From Caulobacter sp. BP25 (GTDB taxonomy: Bacteria > Pseudomonadota > Alphaproteobacteria > Caulobacterales > Caulobacteraceae): DNA of 64,000 bases. The notes beneath the pieces were generated by a model. The model ran no database searches and was not told where the DNA came from. It saw nothing but the letters and a program-made list of their open reading frames with translations. Below are positions 8,334-16,161 of this stretch, in pieces. Within the stretch, counting starts at the first letter, position 1, and each line of letters opens with the position of its first letter. The stretch lies in assembly GCF_002737755.1 (NCBI RefSeq), contig NZ_PEGH01000018.1, positions 434,001 to 498,000 of the forward strand, written 5' to 3'. The translations under genes were made by a program, and so were the position numbers.

Positions 8334-9134
8334 TTGGCGCGGTCCTCTCGATTGACCGGAATACCGAGAGTTGGTGGTTTGATTTCAAGAAGCCTGGCCG
8401 CGCCGTCGATACAACTGCGTGCGGCCCTCTTCGCGGTGCTGGGCGTGGCGGCCACGGTCGGCGCCTTGAGCGGCGTTTCTGCCCTTGGCGCCTGGATCGC
8501 CGAGCCGCCCGCCGTCGCGACGGTCGCTGAGGACGCCTCGCCGCCCGCGACCGAGCTTGAGCCGCCGACGCCCGCCTACGTTTTCGACGCACCGCTGCCG
8601 GGGCGGGTGATCGACTCGCCGTTCGGCCTGCGTCAGATGCCCTGGGAAGAGAACGGACGCCTGCATCAGGGCGTCGATATCGCCGCGCCCGCTGGCGCGC
8701 CGGTCAGGGTCTCGGCCGACGGGGTGGTCAAGCGGACGGGCGTCAGCCCGACCTATGGTCGCTTTGTCGAGGTGATGCACAAGGGCGGCATGACCACGCT
8801 CTACGCCCACCTCAGGGCGCCGGCGCGGGGCGTCAAGGCGGGCGCCTATGTGCGTCGCGGCGCGACGGTGGCCTATGTCGGCAGTTCGGGGCGCTCGACT
8901 GGCTCGCACCTGCATTTCGAGATTCGCAAGGGCGACAAGCCCCTCAATCCAGCCTTCTTCCTGGGGCGCAGCTTCGCCGAGGCCGAGGACCTGCCGATCC
9001 GCGCCGCGGGCCGTGTGTCCAGGAAGGTCCGGCTGGCGGTGGTGTCGAAGTGGCCCGAGGGGGTGAAGGGCGCGCCCGCCGCCCGGACCAAGAGCGGTCG
9101 CGTTCGCGCGCGCATGCCCGTCTCGGAGGGATAA
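8334..9134 (+). CDS. M23 family metallopeptidase (LytM domain)
   Basis: About 266 residues with an N-terminal membrane anchor (about residues 27-52), a proline-rich linker and a C-terminal LytM/peptidase M23 domain. Zinc-site motifs are visible: HQGVDIAAPAGAPV (His and Asp ligands) and SHLHFEIR (HxH). All metal ligands look intact, so it could cleave peptidoglycan cross-bridges in the periplasm. The start is uncertain: the frame opens at 8301 and offers only TTG (8334) or later codons, and the in-frame region has no ATG close to a ribosome site. Confidence 0.85.
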   Translation: MARSSRLTGIPRVGGLISRSLAAPSIQLRAALFAVLGVAATVGALSGVSALGAWIAEPPAVATVAEDASPPATELEPPTPAYVFDAPLPGRVIDSPFGLRQMPWEENGRLHQGVDIAAPAGAPVRVSADGVVKRTGVSPTYGRFVEVMHKGGMTTLYAHLRAPARGVKAGAYVRRGATVAYVGSSGRSTGSHLHFEIRKGDKPLNPAFFLGRSFAEAEDLPIRAAGRVSRKVRLAVVSKWPEGVKGAPAARTKSGRVRARMPVSEG

Positions 9135-9194
9135 TTCTCCGAGCCCGGCGCATCGCGTCTCGACGCGTCGCAAACCGCCACTACATTGAACGCC

Positions 9195-10151
9195 ATGATC
9201 CAGTTTCTCGGCCGTGGCGTCGCGGGCTTCGTGCTCCTGCTTGTCTCCTATATCGCGGTCGGCGGCGTGGTGAGCGCCGCCGGGGCGCCAAAGCCCCGGG
9301 GTCAGATGGTCGAGATCGAGCCGGGGCGGACGCTGCGTCTGGTCTGCGAGGGCGAGAGGAGCGATCGGCCGATCGTCTGGCTGGAATCGGGCGCCTTCGG
9401 GCTCGCCGCTGACTGGGGCGCCGTGCAGGAAGCCCTGACCGCCGCCGGCTGGCGCTCGTGCGCCTATGACCGCGCCGGCATGGGCTATTCGCCGCCCGGC
9501 CCCAAGCCGCGAGATGGCCTGGCCATCGTCGAGGACTTCGAGAAGCTGGTCGCCGCCTCGGGCGAGCCTGGGCCCTACGTCCTGGTCGGCCACTCGATGG
9601 CGGGCCTTCGCCTACGCGAGTTTGCCGGGCGTAATCCTGACAAGGTGGCGGGCCTGGTCCTGGTCGACGCCGCCGGGCCCGAGGCCGCTCAGGACCCCCG
9701 GATGCAGGGCTTCATCAAGGCTTTCGCCAACATCTCGAAATGGGCGGCGCGCGGGGCTTCGCTGGGCCTCTACAAGCCGCTCGTTCACACGCGTCTGGGG
9801 GACAAGATCGACCTGCCGCCGGCCGCCAAGGCCGAGAAGGGGTGGGCCTTCGCTAACGGCCGGCACAACCGCACCGCGGCCGAGGAAATCAGCTTGTGGG
9901 CGGAGGCCTCGGCCCAGGCGTCCCAGCAGCCGCCGTTCGACCCGAAATGGCCGGTGGCCGTCGTCACGGCCGGGCCGGTCGCCGGCCGCGAGCTTCGCAA
10001 GGCGATGCAGGAGGCGCCCGCCCGACGCTCCGAGCATGGCCTGGTCGATCACGTCGAGGGCGCCACCCACACCTTGCTGATCGGCCGCCGCTTCGCCGAC
10101 CACATCGTGCGCGCGGTGACCTTCGTGGCGGACGCGCGGGCGAAGGGCTGA
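9195..10151 (+). CDS. Membrane-anchored alpha/beta hydrolase
   Basis: A 318-residue protein with an N-terminal hydrophobic segment (signal or anchor, about residues 8-30) and an alpha/beta-hydrolase fold. The nucleophile elbow is VGHSMAGLRLREFA and the acid region VLVDAAGPEA; the probable catalytic histidine is in EGATHTLLIG. The reaction and substrate are not evident. A TTG at 9186 is in frame, but the ATG at 9195 is the better start. It is followed by a terminator shared with the converging rpsU gene. Confidence 0.85.
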   Translation: MIQFLGRGVAGFVLLLVSYIAVGGVVSAAGAPKPRGQMVEIEPGRTLRLVCEGERSDRPIVWLESGAFGLAADWGAVQEALTAAGWRSCAYDRAGMGYSPPGPKPRDGLAIVEDFEKLVAASGEPGPYVLVGHSMAGLRLREFAGRNPDKVAGLVLVDAAGPEAAQDPRMQGFIKAFANISKWAARGASLGLYKPLVHTRLGDKIDLPPAAKAEKGWAFANGRHNRTAAEEISLWAEASAQASQQPPFDPKWPVAVVTAGPVAGRELRKAMQEAPARRSEHGLVDHVEGATHTLLIGRRFADHIVRAVTFVADARAKG

Positions 10152-10163
10152 TACTGGAAACGA

Positions 10164-10197
10164 GAAAAAGCCGCGCGGATCACCGCGCGGCTTTTTC
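10164..10197. terminator. Bidirectional terminator between hydrolase and rpsU
   Basis: GAAAAAGCCGCGCGG pairs with CCGCGCGGCTTTTTC around a four-base loop. The flanking A run and T run let it stop transcription of both convergent genes. Confidence 0.9.
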
Positions 10198-10227
10198 AAA
10201 TCTTCGGCGAGGCGGAGGGAAGGGGTC

Positions 10228-10464
10228 TTAGCGACCGCCAGCCTTCTTCGGCATCGGCAGCAGGCCTTCGCGCTGAGCGCGCTTGCGGGCCAGCTTGCGG
10301 GCGCGACGGACGGCTTCGGCCTTTTGGCGAGCGCGCTTTTCCGACGGCTTTTCATAATGCACGTGCCGCTTCATTTCGCGGAACGAGCCTTCGCGTTGCA
10401 TCTTCTTCTTCAGAGCCTTCAGGGCCTGATCGACGTTGTTGTCGCGGACGAAAATCTGGACCAG
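10228..10464 (-). CDS. rpsU: 30S ribosomal protein S21, apparent CTG start
   Basis: The product contains the S21 signature [19 protein letters not shown] and the basic helix [20 protein letters not shown], about 77-78 residues including an Ala/Gly-rich tail. S21 binds the 16S 3' domain and aids initiation. The family start (M-V-Q-I) falls on a CTG codon at 10464-10462. There is no ATG or GTG at this point, and GGAGAG lies six bases upstream of the CTG. The nearest standard alternative is a TTG at 10494, adding ten residues not found in the family. Confidence 0.9.
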   Translation of the reverse strand: MVQIFVRDNNVDQALKALKKKMQREGSFREMKRHVHYEKPSEKRARQKAEAVRRARKLARKRAQREGLLPMPKKAGGR

Positions 10465-10646
10465 GGGTATCTCTCCATTCGACAGCCCGACCAATATTCC
10501 CAAGTCCCTCTTGAGGGGCCGGGCGGGCGAACAAAACCGGGTAACCTGGAAGGGGTTCTCCCAGGCGATGAGGCGGGGCTGATAGCAGAGCGCGCGCGTC
10601 CTGTCCATGCGCGACGCGGCTTAAACACCAGTGTAGACTCGGATTC

Positions 10647-11324
10647 ATGAGCGAAAATGTCGACACATCGGGTCAAGCTTCGGGTCAGGCGGGCGCCAAC
10701 TGGGCCGACTCCGCCGAGCAGCGGGTTCTAGACGAGGCCCTGCGCCTGGCGTCGACCGCCGGCTGGAACGCGGGCCTCGTCAGTCGCGCCCTGGCCGCGG
10801 CGGGCCTTTCCGAGGCCGAGGGCCAGCTCTTGCTGCCCGAGGGGCCGCGTGATTTGGCCGCCCTGCTGTCGCGACGCCATGACGCGATGGCGCTGCAGCG
10901 CCTGGGGGCTTTCGATCTGGCGACTCTGAAGATTCGCCAACGGATTCGCGAGGGCGTGATCGCGCGCCTGGACGCCGCTCAGGAAAACGCCGATGTCCTG
11001 CGGCCGCTGGCGGTGTTTCTGGCCTTCCCGACCAATCTAGCCCTTGCCGCCCGTCTGACCTGGGAATCGGCCGACGCGATCTGGCGCTGGGCCGGCGATA
11101 CGGCGACCGACGAGAACCACTATTCGAAGCGGGCGATTCTCTCGGGGATTCTGGTCTCGACCCTGGCCGTCGACATGGCCTCGGGTCGGGACTCGGCGCT
11201 GTCGCACCTGGACGCGCGGATCGACAACGTCATGGCCTTCGAAAAGTGGAAGGCGGGCCTCAAGCCCATGGATCTCGCCAGCGAGATGGTCGGGGCGTTG
11301 GCGAAGATGCGGTACGGGGGGTAG
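10647..11324 (+). CDS. COQ9 family protein
   Basis: A 225-residue protein with the COQ9 architecture. The N-terminal TetR-like helices contain LDEALRLASTAGWNAGLVSR and the lipid-binding helical half contains TWESADAIWRWAGD, HYSKRAILSGILVSTLAVDM and DARIDNVMAFEKWK. COQ9 binds isoprenoid lipids and supports ubiquinone hydroxylation. The gene stands alone between rpsU and rcdA, divergent from rpsU. Confidence 0.9.
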   Translation: MSENVDTSGQASGQAGANWADSAEQRVLDEALRLASTAGWNAGLVSRALAAAGLSEAEGQLLLPEGPRDLAALLSRRHDAMALQRLGAFDLATLKIRQRIREGVIARLDAAQENADVLRPLAVFLAFPTNLALAARLTWESADAIWRWAGDTATDENHYSKRAILSGILVSTLAVDMASGRDSALSHLDARIDNVMAFEKWKAGLKPMDLASEMVGALAKMRYGG

Positions 11325-11334
11325 TTATCTCGTT

Positions 11335-11465
11335 CCGACCTCCCCGGCGAATGCCGGGGTTCAGATTCATTCAGAGCGTTTAGCGTGTTCGCGCCTGTGC
11401 GCCGCGCTGTGCCGTCTCGGATTTGTAGGTTCGATCTGGGTCCCGGCATTCGCCGGGAAGATCGG
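11335..11465. repeat. Paired inverted intergenic repeat, family B copy 1
   Basis: The outer arms mirror each other: CCGACCTCCCCGGCGAATGC at the left and its near complement ending CGCCGGGAAGATCGG at the right. Each arm also holds its own small palindrome (CCCCGGCGAATGCCGGGG). It fills the gap between converging coq9 and rcdA. Copies 2 and 3 are at 36.5 and 45.2 kb. Confidence 0.85.
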
Positions 11466-11471
11466 AGCCTT

Positions 11472-11981
11472 TCACCCGCCAAACGCCGCCGTCAGGCGGT
11501 CGAAGTGGGCCTGCACGGGGCGGGGAGCCTCTTCGCTGGGCGATTCCACGTACATGCGGCGGTCCAGGTGCCGGACGCGTTCGTACAGGCGCTCCGAGCG
11601 GTGCAGCAGGTTCGTCAGGCCGAACGGCAGCTCCTCGATCGGCGCGGGATCGCCGATCGCCTCCTCGGCCATGCGGTAGTTCTCGGCGCAGGCGGCTTCC
11701 GGCGGCATCTCGCCTTCGCGGACGGCGCGCTGGACCAGCAGCCATGAGGCCACCTGCATCAGGCGCGTCGTCAGGCGCATGCTTTCGCTGGCGTAGCTCA
11801 AGGCCGCGTTGCGCGAGAGGATCTTGCTGTCATGCCGGCCAGCCCCGTCGAGATAGGCGGCAGTCTCCTCGACCAGCTGCATGCCTTCCTCGAACGTGCG
11901 GTCAAACAGTTCCGATCGGGCGAAGTCCTGGATGACTCCGGCGCGCCAAGGCGTATCGGCCAACGCGTTGACTTCGGTCAT
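11472..11981 (-). CDS. rcdA: RcdA, regulator of CtrA degradation (DUF1465)
   Basis: A 169-residue all-helical protein of the DUF1465 family, with conserved stretches SELFDRTFEEGMQLVEETAA, RLTTRLMQVASWLLVQRAV and HRSERLYERVRHLDRRM. In Caulobacter, RcdA is the adaptor that joins CpdR-primed ClpXP to PopA and CtrA, so that CtrA is degraded at the old pole at G1-S. Its C-terminal tail is disordered and acidic/proline-rich (ESPSEEAPRPVQ). A DUF1192 gene lies upstream on the same strand, the usual alphaproteobacterial pairing. Confidence 0.93.
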   Translation of the reverse strand: MTEVNALADTPWRAGVIQDFARSELFDRTFEEGMQLVEETAAYLDGAGRHDSKILSRNAALSYASESMRLTTRLMQVASWLLVQRAVREGEMPPEAACAENYRMAEEAIGDPAPIEELPFGLTNLLHRSERLYERVRHLDRRMYVESPSEEAPRPVQAHFDRLTAAFGG

Positions 11982-12174
11982 AGCTACTCAATGCCCCTTC
12001 GAAAGGCCGCGAGGATATCTCGCTCAGACCGAGGGAACTGCAACCCTCATGCCAGACGCCGATGTCCCGTTTCGCGACCCGCCCCCGTCGAACCGACCCG
12101 ATATAAAGACCGTCCGAAAGCGGATTGGAACGCTTTAAGACGCCAGTAACCTCACCGAAACCTTAAAAGAACCG

Positions 12175-12381
12175 TTAGTCGAGGCGACCAAACAGCGCAT
12201 TTGCCGCGTCGCGGCCGGCCTTCTTCTTGGCCAGTTGGGTCTTGGTGCGCTCGATCTCGGCCTGGAGCGCGGCGATGCGCTCTTCCAGCTCCAAGACGCC
12301 GTAGACTTCCAGATCCTCGTGCGCGGCCTCGTTCAGAGCGCGTCCGCTGAAGGCGCGCGGTTCCGCTGCATCCTCGAACAT
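12175..12381 (-). CDS. DUF1192 family protein
   Basis: About 68 residues. An N-terminal acidic segment is followed by a helix ELEERIAALQAEIERTKTQL that predicts a coiled coil, the DUF1192 pattern. ATGs at 12387 and 12381 are both in frame. The second is seven bases from GGGAG and is preferred. Longer upstream extension of the frame is non-coding overlap with the divergent quinone oxidoreductase gene. Function is unknown; the family usually neighbours DUF1465/rcdA. Confidence 0.8.
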   Translation of the reverse strand: MFEDAAEPRAFSGRALNEAAHEDLEVYGVLELEERIAALQAEIERTKTQLAKKKAGRDAANALFGRLD

Positions 12382-12454
12382 CGGCATTCTCCCTTTTCCG
12401 GGCGATATCTGACGCCTACCTAGGTCGCAAGGCAAGTCACACGAGGGAGCCGCC

Positions 12455-13432
12455 ATGGGCGAGACGATGACCGCGATCGCGATCGAAGGCGGCAAAGGCC
12501 CCGCCGAGGCCCTCAAGGCCGTGACCGCCAACCGTCCCGAACCGGGACCGGGAGAGATTCTGATCAAGGTCGCCGCCGCCGGCGTGAACCGTCCCGACCT
12601 CCTGCAGCGCATGGGCTTCTATCCGCCGCCGCCCGGCGCGCCCGAGACCCTGGGCCTGGAGGTCGCGGGCGAGGTCGTGGTCGGCGCGGGCCGCTGGAAG
12701 GCCGGCGACAAGGTCTGCGCCCTGCTGGGCGGCGGCGGGTACGCCGAATACGCCGTGGTCGACGCCCGCCACGCCTTGCCGATCCCGGGCGATCTCGACC
12801 TGGTCCACGCCGCGGCCCTGCCCGAGACGGTGTTCACGGTCTTCGCCAATGTGTTCGAGCATGGGGCGCTCAAGGCCGGCGAGACCCTGTTGGTTCATGG
12901 TGGGACGTCCGGAATTGGGACGACCGCCATCGCCATGGCCAAGGCCGCCGGCGCCAAGGTCATCGCCACCGGGCGCGGCGCCGACAAGAAGGCCAAGGCT
13001 CTGGCGCTGGGCGTCGACATCGCCATCGACGCCAAGGCCGAGGATTTCGCCGAGGTCGTGAAGGCCGCTGGCGGCGCCGACGTGATCCTCGACATGGTCG
13101 GGGCCAGCTATTTCGACAAGAATCTCGACGCCCTGAACACCGGCGGCCGCATCGTCTACATCGCCAGCCTGGGCGGCTCGACGCTGGAGGTCCCGGTGAT
13201 GAAGATCATGCAGAAGCGGGCGGTGATCACGGGCTCGACCTTGCGCCCCCGCTCAGCCGACGAGAAGGCGCGCCTGGCCGCCGAGGTCGAGCGCGTGGCC
13301 TGGCCCTGGGTGGCGGCGGGCAAGCTGAAGCCCATCGTCGACGCGACGTTCCCGCTTGAAGAGGCAGCCAAGGCCCACGCGCACCTCGAGGTCGGGGAGC
13401 ATGTCGGGAAGGTGGTGCTGGTGGTCGACTAG
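12455..13432 (+). CDS. NAD(P)H-quinone oxidoreductase, zinc-independent MDR (PIG3-type)
   Basis: A 325-residue medium-chain dehydrogenase/reductase. It has the GroES-like half (AAAGVNRPDLLQRMGFYPPP), then the Rossmann fold with LLVHGGTSGIGTTAIAMAKA. The absence of the zinc-binding cysteines and the NRPDLLQR motif place it with the quinone oxidoreductase PIG3/TP53I3 group. It reduces quinones or enones with NADPH in the cytoplasm. GAGGGAG lies five bases before the ATG. Confidence 0.92.
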   Translation: MGETMTAIAIEGGKGPAEALKAVTANRPEPGPGEILIKVAAAGVNRPDLLQRMGFYPPPPGAPETLGLEVAGEVVVGAGRWKAGDKVCALLGGGGYAEYAVVDARHALPIPGDLDLVHAAALPETVFTVFANVFEHGALKAGETLLVHGGTSGIGTTAIAMAKAAGAKVIATGRGADKKAKALALGVDIAIDAKAEDFAEVVKAAGGADVILDMVGASYFDKNLDALNTGGRIVYIASLGGSTLEVPVMKIMQKRAVITGSTLRPRSADEKARLAAEVERVAWPWVAAGKLKPIVDATFPLEEAAKAHAHLEVGEHVGKVVLVVD

Positions 13433-13515
13433 CGGTCGCCGGTTCTGGGGCGCTGGTGGCTTTCGATCCCCGTTCCCTTTTTCCCAGAACCGCATTATAG
13501 CGTTTACAACATCCC

Positions 13516-13535
13516 GCCCGGCCGAAAGGCCGGGC
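13516..13535 (+). terminator. GC-rich GAAA-loop hairpin between qor-like gene and trcR
   Basis: A perfect eight-base stem GCCCGGCC/GGCCGGGC closes a GAAA tetraloop. No T run follows, so it is a weak terminator candidate for the upstream gene or a structured leader of trcR, whose ribosome site CTGGAGGA starts about ten bases downstream. Confidence 0.5.
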
Positions 13536-13557
13536 GCCGTCATTTCTGGAGGACCGC

Positions 13558-14271
13558 ATGTCCGACATCCTGATGCCCAAGGCGACCGCCGTCTGGTTGG
13601 TGGACAACACGTCGCTCAGCTTCGAGCAGATCGCCGATTTCTGCGGCCTGCACCCGCTGGAAGTGCGTGGCATCGCCGACGGTGAAGTGGCGCGCGACAT
13701 CCGCGGCGCCGACCCGATCGGCAACGGCCAGCTGACCCGCGAAGAGCTGGACCGCGCCCAGGCCAATCCCGACTACAGGATGAAGGCCCAGGTCAGCCGC
13801 CACGCCGAACTCTTGAAGCCGCAGAAGAAGGCCCCGCGCTACACCCCGGTGTCGCGTCGTCAGGACCGTCCGGACGCCATCGCCTGGTTCCTGCGCCACC
13901 ACCCCGAAGTGACCGACGCTCAGATCTCCAAGATCCTGGGCACCACCAAGGCCACGATCGAGCAGGTCCGCGCCCGCACGCACTGGAACGCGGCCAACAT
14001 CAAGCCGGTCGATCCGGTGACCCTGGGCCTGGTCGGTCAGCTGGAGCTGGACGCCCTCGTTAAGAAGGCCGCCGAGAAGAAGGCCAAGGACGACCTCAAG
14101 AAGGGCATCCTGCCGGAAGACCCGACCCTGCGTCCCGCTTCGGAAGCCGGCCAGTTCGAGCCCGAGGTCGAGGAAGAGGAAGAAGACTTCCGGGCCAAGC
14201 GCGGCGAGATCAAGGCCGAGGACGTGTTCGGCCAGTCGACGGCTTACGTCGACGAGGAAGACGAAGACTAG
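13558..14271 (+). CDS. trcR: Cell-cycle transcriptional regulator TrcR (DUF1013)
   Basis: A 237-residue DUF1013 protein. Two HTH-like halves are visible: NTSLSFEQIADFCGLHPLEV near residue 18 and PEVTDAQISKILGTTKATIE near residue 120. A Lys-rich helix and a strongly acidic C-terminus (VEEEEEDF, then EDED at the end) follow. DUF1013/TrcR has been described as a conserved alphaproteobacterial cell-cycle transcription factor. It is preceded by a clear ribosome site. Confidence 0.85.
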   Translation: MSDILMPKATAVWLVDNTSLSFEQIADFCGLHPLEVRGIADGEVARDIRGADPIGNGQLTREELDRAQANPDYRMKAQVSRHAELLKPQKKAPRYTPVSRRQDRPDAIAWFLRHHPEVTDAQISKILGTTKATIEQVRARTHWNAANIKPVDPVTLGLVGQLELDALVKKAAEKKAKDDLKKGILPEDPTLRPASEAGQFEPEVEEEEEDFRAKRGEIKAEDVFGQSTAYVDEEDED

Positions 14272-14283
14272 ACCGTCGAAACT

Positions 14284-14381
14284 GTCATCCCGGCCAAGCG
14301 CGGAGCGCGCCGAGCCGGGACCGCAACAAGCGCTAGCGCATCCGGTGGTCCCGGGTCTCAGCTACGCTCGCCCGGAATGAC
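14284..14381. repeat. Paired inverted intergenic repeat, family A copy 1
   Basis: A 98-base element opening GTCATCCCGGCCAAGCGC and closing with the near complement CGCCCGGAATGAC. Inside are two further arms (GAGCCGGGACC and GGTCCCGGGTCTC). It lies between trcR and its terminator. Copy 2 (35.5 kb) has exactly the same length; copy 3 is at 54.3 kb. Confidence 0.88.
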
Positions 14382-14402
14382 GGTTTTCACGGCGCGAAAA
14401 AC

Positions 14403-14443
14403 AAAGGCCCCGCTCCTTGCCGGAGCGGGGCCTCTCGTTTTTT
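14403..14443. terminator. Bidirectional terminator, trcR / DUF465 gene
   Basis: AGGCCCCGCTCC pairs with GGAGCGGGGCCT across TTGCC. A T run follows on the plus strand, and an A-rich stretch precedes it, which gives T residues on the minus strand. It lies between convergent genes. Confidence 0.88.
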
Positions 14444-14462
14444 CGGCTGCTATGACGAGCAG

Positions 14463-14636
14463 CTAGTGCATTCGAGCCCTAAGGCCTTCGATCTCTTCCT
14501 TCAGCCTAAGCTTCTGACGCTTCAGCTCTCGAAGCAGCGTCGCATCGTAAACCGGTCGATTGGTCTCCTCCTGGATCTTGCGGTCGAGGTTCTCGTGACG
14601 GGACCCAAGCTCGCGGATACGGGATTCGATGGCCAT
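14463..14636 (-). CDS. YdcH/DUF465 family small helical protein
   Basis: A 57-residue protein, nearly all helix, with the DUF465 pattern HENLDRKIQEE then LKRQKLRLKEEIEGL. The ATG at 14636 is chosen because AAGGAG lies nine bases upstream; the open frame extends a further 13 codons. Function is unknown. A second DUF465 gene occurs 1.3 kb away (15934). Confidence 0.85.
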   Translation of the reverse strand: MAIESRIRELGSRHENLDRKIQEETNRPVYDATLLRELKRQKLRLKEEIEGLRARMH

Positions 14637-14765
14637 GGCTCTCGGCTCCTTGCTGTTGGAGAGGAAAGTGAACACCCGCTGCGCGACGCTGTCAGATCAC
14701 ATATGATTGCAATCGGCGGCGCTTGACGGGCCCGTTTTTGCTCCCATGACGGACGAACATTCACC

Positions 14766-15407
14766 ATGACCGACGTTTCGAAGACCGTTGATCGCCCAAG
14801 GGAACCGGCGCGATTGACGGTCGGCATCACGGGGGCCTCGGGCGTGGCCTACGGCCTGCGGACGCTGGATGCGCTGCGCGAGCTAGGCGTCGAGAGCCAC
14901 CTGGTGTTGTCCAAATCTGCGGCGCTGACGCTCGCGCAGGAGGCAGACCTGACCGTCTCCGAGGTCAATGCCAAGGCCGACGTGGTCCATCGCGCGGCCG
15001 ATGTCGGGGCCTCGATCGCCTCGGGCTCGTTCCGCACGCTGGGCATGATCATCGCGCCGTGCTCGGTGCGGACGATGAGCGAGATCGCCACGGGCGTAAC
15101 GTCTTCGCTGCTGACCCGCGCCGCCGACGTGACGCTGAAGGAGCGCCGGACCCTCGTCTTGATGGTCCGCGAGACGCCGCTGCATCTGGGCCACCTGCGA
15201 ACCATGACCAAGCTGGCCGAGATGGGCGCGGTGATCGCGCCGCCGCTGCCGGCCTTCTACGCCAAGCCCGCCTCGATCGCCGAGATGGTCGACCAGTCGG
15301 TGGGCCGGGTCCTCGACCTCTTCGACCTGTCCTGGCGGCCGGTGAAGCGCTGGGGCGAGGACCTTGAAACGATCACCGGCAAGGGCGCCCAAGGGGACGA
15401 AGGTTAA
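14766..15407 (+). CDS. ubiX: Flavin prenyltransferase UbiX
   Basis: A 213-residue flavoprotein of the UbiX/Pad1 family. The FMN-binding start VGITGASGVAYGLRTLDALR, the SGSFRT segment, the IAPCSVRTMSEIATGV motif and LMVRETPLHLGHLRTM are all present. It joins dimethylallyl phosphate to reduced FMN, making the prenylated cofactor used by UbiD decarboxylase in ubiquinone synthesis. The following TIGR02444 gene starts five bases after the stop. Confidence 0.95.
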   Translation: MTDVSKTVDRPREPARLTVGITGASGVAYGLRTLDALRELGVESHLVLSKSAALTLAQEADLTVSEVNAKADVVHRAADVGASIASGSFRTLGMIIAPCSVRTMSEIATGVTSSLLTRAADVTLKERRTLVLMVRETPLHLGHLRTMTKLAEMGAVIAPPLPAFYAKPASIAEMVDQSVGRVLDLFDLSWRPVKRWGEDLETITGKGAQGDEG

Positions 15408-15412
15408 CGCCG

Positions 15413-15874
15413 ATGCGGATCTGGGACTGGGCTCTAGAGGTCTATGCGCGACAACCTGTCGCGGAGGCGTGCCTGAACCTGCAGGACGGCCACGGCCAGA
15501 ACGTCCCGTACCTGTTGTGGGCCGCTTGGGCGGCCGGCGAGGGGCGCTCGGCGGACCTCAAGGAGGCCGCTCGGCTGATGCGCGCCTGGGACGCCGAGGT
15601 CGGTGCGCCACTGCGGGGCGTGCGCCGGGCCTTGAAGCCGCCGCGCCCGCCCGTGGACGACGCCGCCAAGGAGGCGCTGCGCGACGCGGTCAAGGCCGTG
15701 GAGCTTCAGGGCGAGCGCGTGCTGCTGGAAAGCCTGGAGGCTCTGACCGGCCCAGCCGGTTCGCCGGCCTCGCTGATTGACGGCCTCGTCGCCGCCGCGG
15801 AAGCCTCCGGCGACCCGCCGCGCCGGGCCGCCTTGGAGCAGCTGGCCAAGGCCCTTGAAAATAAGGCAGCTTAA
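15413..15874 (+). CDS. TIGR02444/DUF2390 family protein
   Basis: A 153-residue helical protein with the family opening WDWALEVYARQPVAEACLNL and the QNVPYLLWAAWAA segment characteristic of TIGR02444. Function is unknown. It is coupled to ubiX with a five-base gap; a shared role is inference only. Confidence 0.8.
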   Translation: MRIWDWALEVYARQPVAEACLNLQDGHGQNVPYLLWAAWAAGEGRSADLKEAARLMRAWDAEVGAPLRGVRRALKPPRPPVDDAAKEALRDAVKAVELQGERVLLESLEALTGPAGSPASLIDGLVAAAEASGDPPRRAALEQLAKALENKAA

Positions 15875-15933
15875 GCGCTTTTACCGGTCGTCAGCCTTTC
15901 CCATCTATCTTTCTAACGGGCCCATCTGAGATC

Positions 15934-16161
15934 ATGTCCATGAACGACGACGATCCGTCGGACGACTCCGACATCGCGATCGAACGCCGCCTCGCCGACC
16001 TGCGCGAGGAGCACAAGGATCTCGACGACGCCATCCAGGCCCTGGAAGAGCGCTACCAGCCCGACATGCTGCAGATCGCCCGCCTGAAGAAGAAGAAGCT
16101 GATCCTGAAGGACGAGATCATCCGTCTGGAAGACCAGCTGACGCCGGACATCATCGCGTAG
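15934..16161 (+). CDS. YdcH/DUF465 family small helical protein
   Basis: A 75-residue protein with an acidic N-terminus and a long charged helix: LREEHKDLDDAIQALEER, then IARLKKKKLILKDEIIRLED. This is the DUF465 pattern. Its stop codon abuts the stop of the converging M61 peptidase gene with no gap. Function is unknown. Confidence 0.87.
   Translation: MSMNDDDPSDDSDIAIERRLADLREEHKDLDDAIQALEERYQPDMLQIARLKKKKLILKDEIIRLEDQLTPDIIA

Noticed and set aside
11982..12174. CtrA or other cell-cycle box upstream of rcdA
   Set aside because: No TTAA-N7-TTAAC match was found on either strand of the leader.
14699..14715. Palindrome GATTGCAATC upstream of ubiX as an FNR or LuxR-type operator
   Set aside because: A ten-base dyad alone is too short and matches no specific regulator consensus.
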